Assembly (NCBI RefSeq): GCF_900549175.1
Contig: NZ_URNN01000154.1
Coordinates: 1 to 7,277 of the forward strand
Reading direction: 5' to 3'
DNA: 7,277 nt
Origin: an uncultured Prevotella sp.
GTDB taxonomy: Bacteria > Bacteroidota > Bacteroidia > Bacteroidales > Bacteroidaceae
The position numbers and the translations under genes were made by a program. Below, in pieces: positions 6,993 to 7,277 of this stretch; the stretch's first letter is position 1; each line of letters begins with the position of its first letter. The notes below the pieces were generated by a model. The model did not search any database and was not told the origin of the DNA. It saw only the letters and a list, made by a program, of their open reading frames with translations.

Positions 6993-7155
6993 GTCAACCG
7001 GCAGGTCTTCTGGCTTTGTTGCCCGTGGCGGACGCCTTCCCGAAAAATGTCAGTGGCTTTGTGTCCGTCCGTGTAAAAGACAACTTACAGCAGCGGGACT
7101 GTTCAGGATTTTCACCTGATTCCCTTTTAATCCTTGTTGAAGGAACCAAAATCTA
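6993..7155 (-). promoter_or_regulatory. Cobalamin riboswitch (B12 element) controlling btuBGFC
   Basis: The leader RNA shows the conserved blocks of the cobalamin aptamer in the right order: GGTTCC with a P2 CCTT/AAGG hairpin (7132-7143), AAAAGGGAA, the TCAGG-TGAAAAT-CCTGA hairpin (7103-7119), CAGTCCCGCTGCTGTAA (about 7084-7100), the GGACG/CGTCC stem (7066-7070 with 7030-7034) enclosing GCCACTG and GGGAAGG, and the B12 box AGCCAGAAGACCTGCC (7000-7015), which differs from the common GGAGACC form by one base. The outer limits are approximate. It lies about 52 nt before the btuB start. No intrinsic terminator with a U tract separates aptamer and ATG, so control of translation is more likely than attenuation. 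When cobalamin is bound, synthesis of the uptake proteins should fall. Confidence 0.95.
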
Positions 7156-7157
7156 GA

Positions 7158-7165
7158 CAAATGTA
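7158..7165 (-). promoter_or_regulatory. Candidate -7 element of the btu operon promoter
   Basis: TACATTTG on the minus strand fits the phylum -7 consensus TAnnTTTG and is correctly placed to start transcription just ahead of the cobalamin aptamer. No good TTTG lies 19-21 nt upstream (the sequence there is CTCA or similar), so the promoter is weaker by sequence than those of rsfS and tRNA-Gln, or the true promoter is elsewhere. Confidence 0.45.
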
Positions 7166-7201
7166 TAAATAATTTTTCTATTGGTGAGAGAAAAAATATC
7201 T

Positions 7202-7249
7202 TTTTTGGAAAACTTTCTTGTTTGATTTTTTCAAAAAGTTTTCCAAAAA
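7202..7249. terminator. Probable bidirectional terminator hairpin upstream of the btu operon
   Basis: Perfect 15-bp inverted repeat (7202-7216 and 7235-7249; TTTTTGGAAAACTTT and its complement) with an 18-nt loop. T-rich tracts follow on both strands (TTTTTT near 7190-7196 on minus and 7253-7258 on plus). It would insulate the btu operon from the neighbour outside the right edge. The stem is A/T-rich, so its strength is uncertain. The remaining bases to 7277 show no credible gene. Confidence 0.5.
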
Positions 7250-7277
7250 GAATTTTTTGATCTAAGATAGTGATGCC

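Noticed and set aside
6944..7156. Plus-strand frames through the riboswitch
   Set aside because: They read the antisense of a structured RNA element and have no coding signature.
7045..7277. Minus-strand frame open from the right edge into the riboswitch, possible tail of an upstream gene
   Set aside because: No ATG is present in it, it crosses the terminator-like inverted repeat, and its stop falls inside the aptamer. Its Lys/Phe/Ile-rich translation reflects AT-rich noncoding DNA.

Overview
The window comes from a member of the Bacteroidota, most likely order Bacteroidales. Evidence for this is two promoters that match the phylum-specific -33/-7 pattern exactly (TTTG, 19 nt, TAnnTTTG), AT-rich start-codon contexts with little Shine-Dalgarno sequence, a lipoprotein with an aspartate-rich surface-export signal directly after its lipid cysteine, and a BtuG-type surface lipoprotein beside BtuB. 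Every gene recognised lies on the minus strand, so the window reads from right to left.

Right part (about 7277 to 1543): a vitamin B12 uptake operon. A probable terminator hairpin (7202-7249) separates it from whatever lies upstream. A cobalamin riboswitch (about 6993-7155) follows, and then btuB (TonB-dependent outer-membrane transporter), btuG (surface beta-propeller lipoprotein that captures cobalamin), btuF (lipid-anchored substrate-binding protein) and btuC (FecCD-type permease). The genes are closely spaced: 57 bp between btuB and btuG, an 8-bp overlap between btuG and btuF, and 46 bp between btuF and btuC. No internal promoter is visible. Together they would carry corrinoids from the cell surface across both membranes, with expression repressed when cobalamin is abundant. 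The ABC ATPase BtuD that should power BtuC is not in the operon, which ends directly before a tRNA gene.

Middle (about 1290-1472): a stand-alone tRNA-Gln (CTG) unit with its own strong promoter, a short leader that can form a small hairpin, and a 13-bp terminator stem.

Left part (1231 to 1): a housekeeping unit with a strong promoter, rsfS (ribosome silencing factor), then ftsH (membrane AAA+ protease), which runs off the left edge just after its Walker A motif.

The genes themselves belong to known families. The points most worth a second look are the missing btuD, the riboswitch expression platform (a proposed L5-L13 kissing interaction, with a 14-nt match to the conserved RNase P RNA motif), and the choice of btuB start codon.
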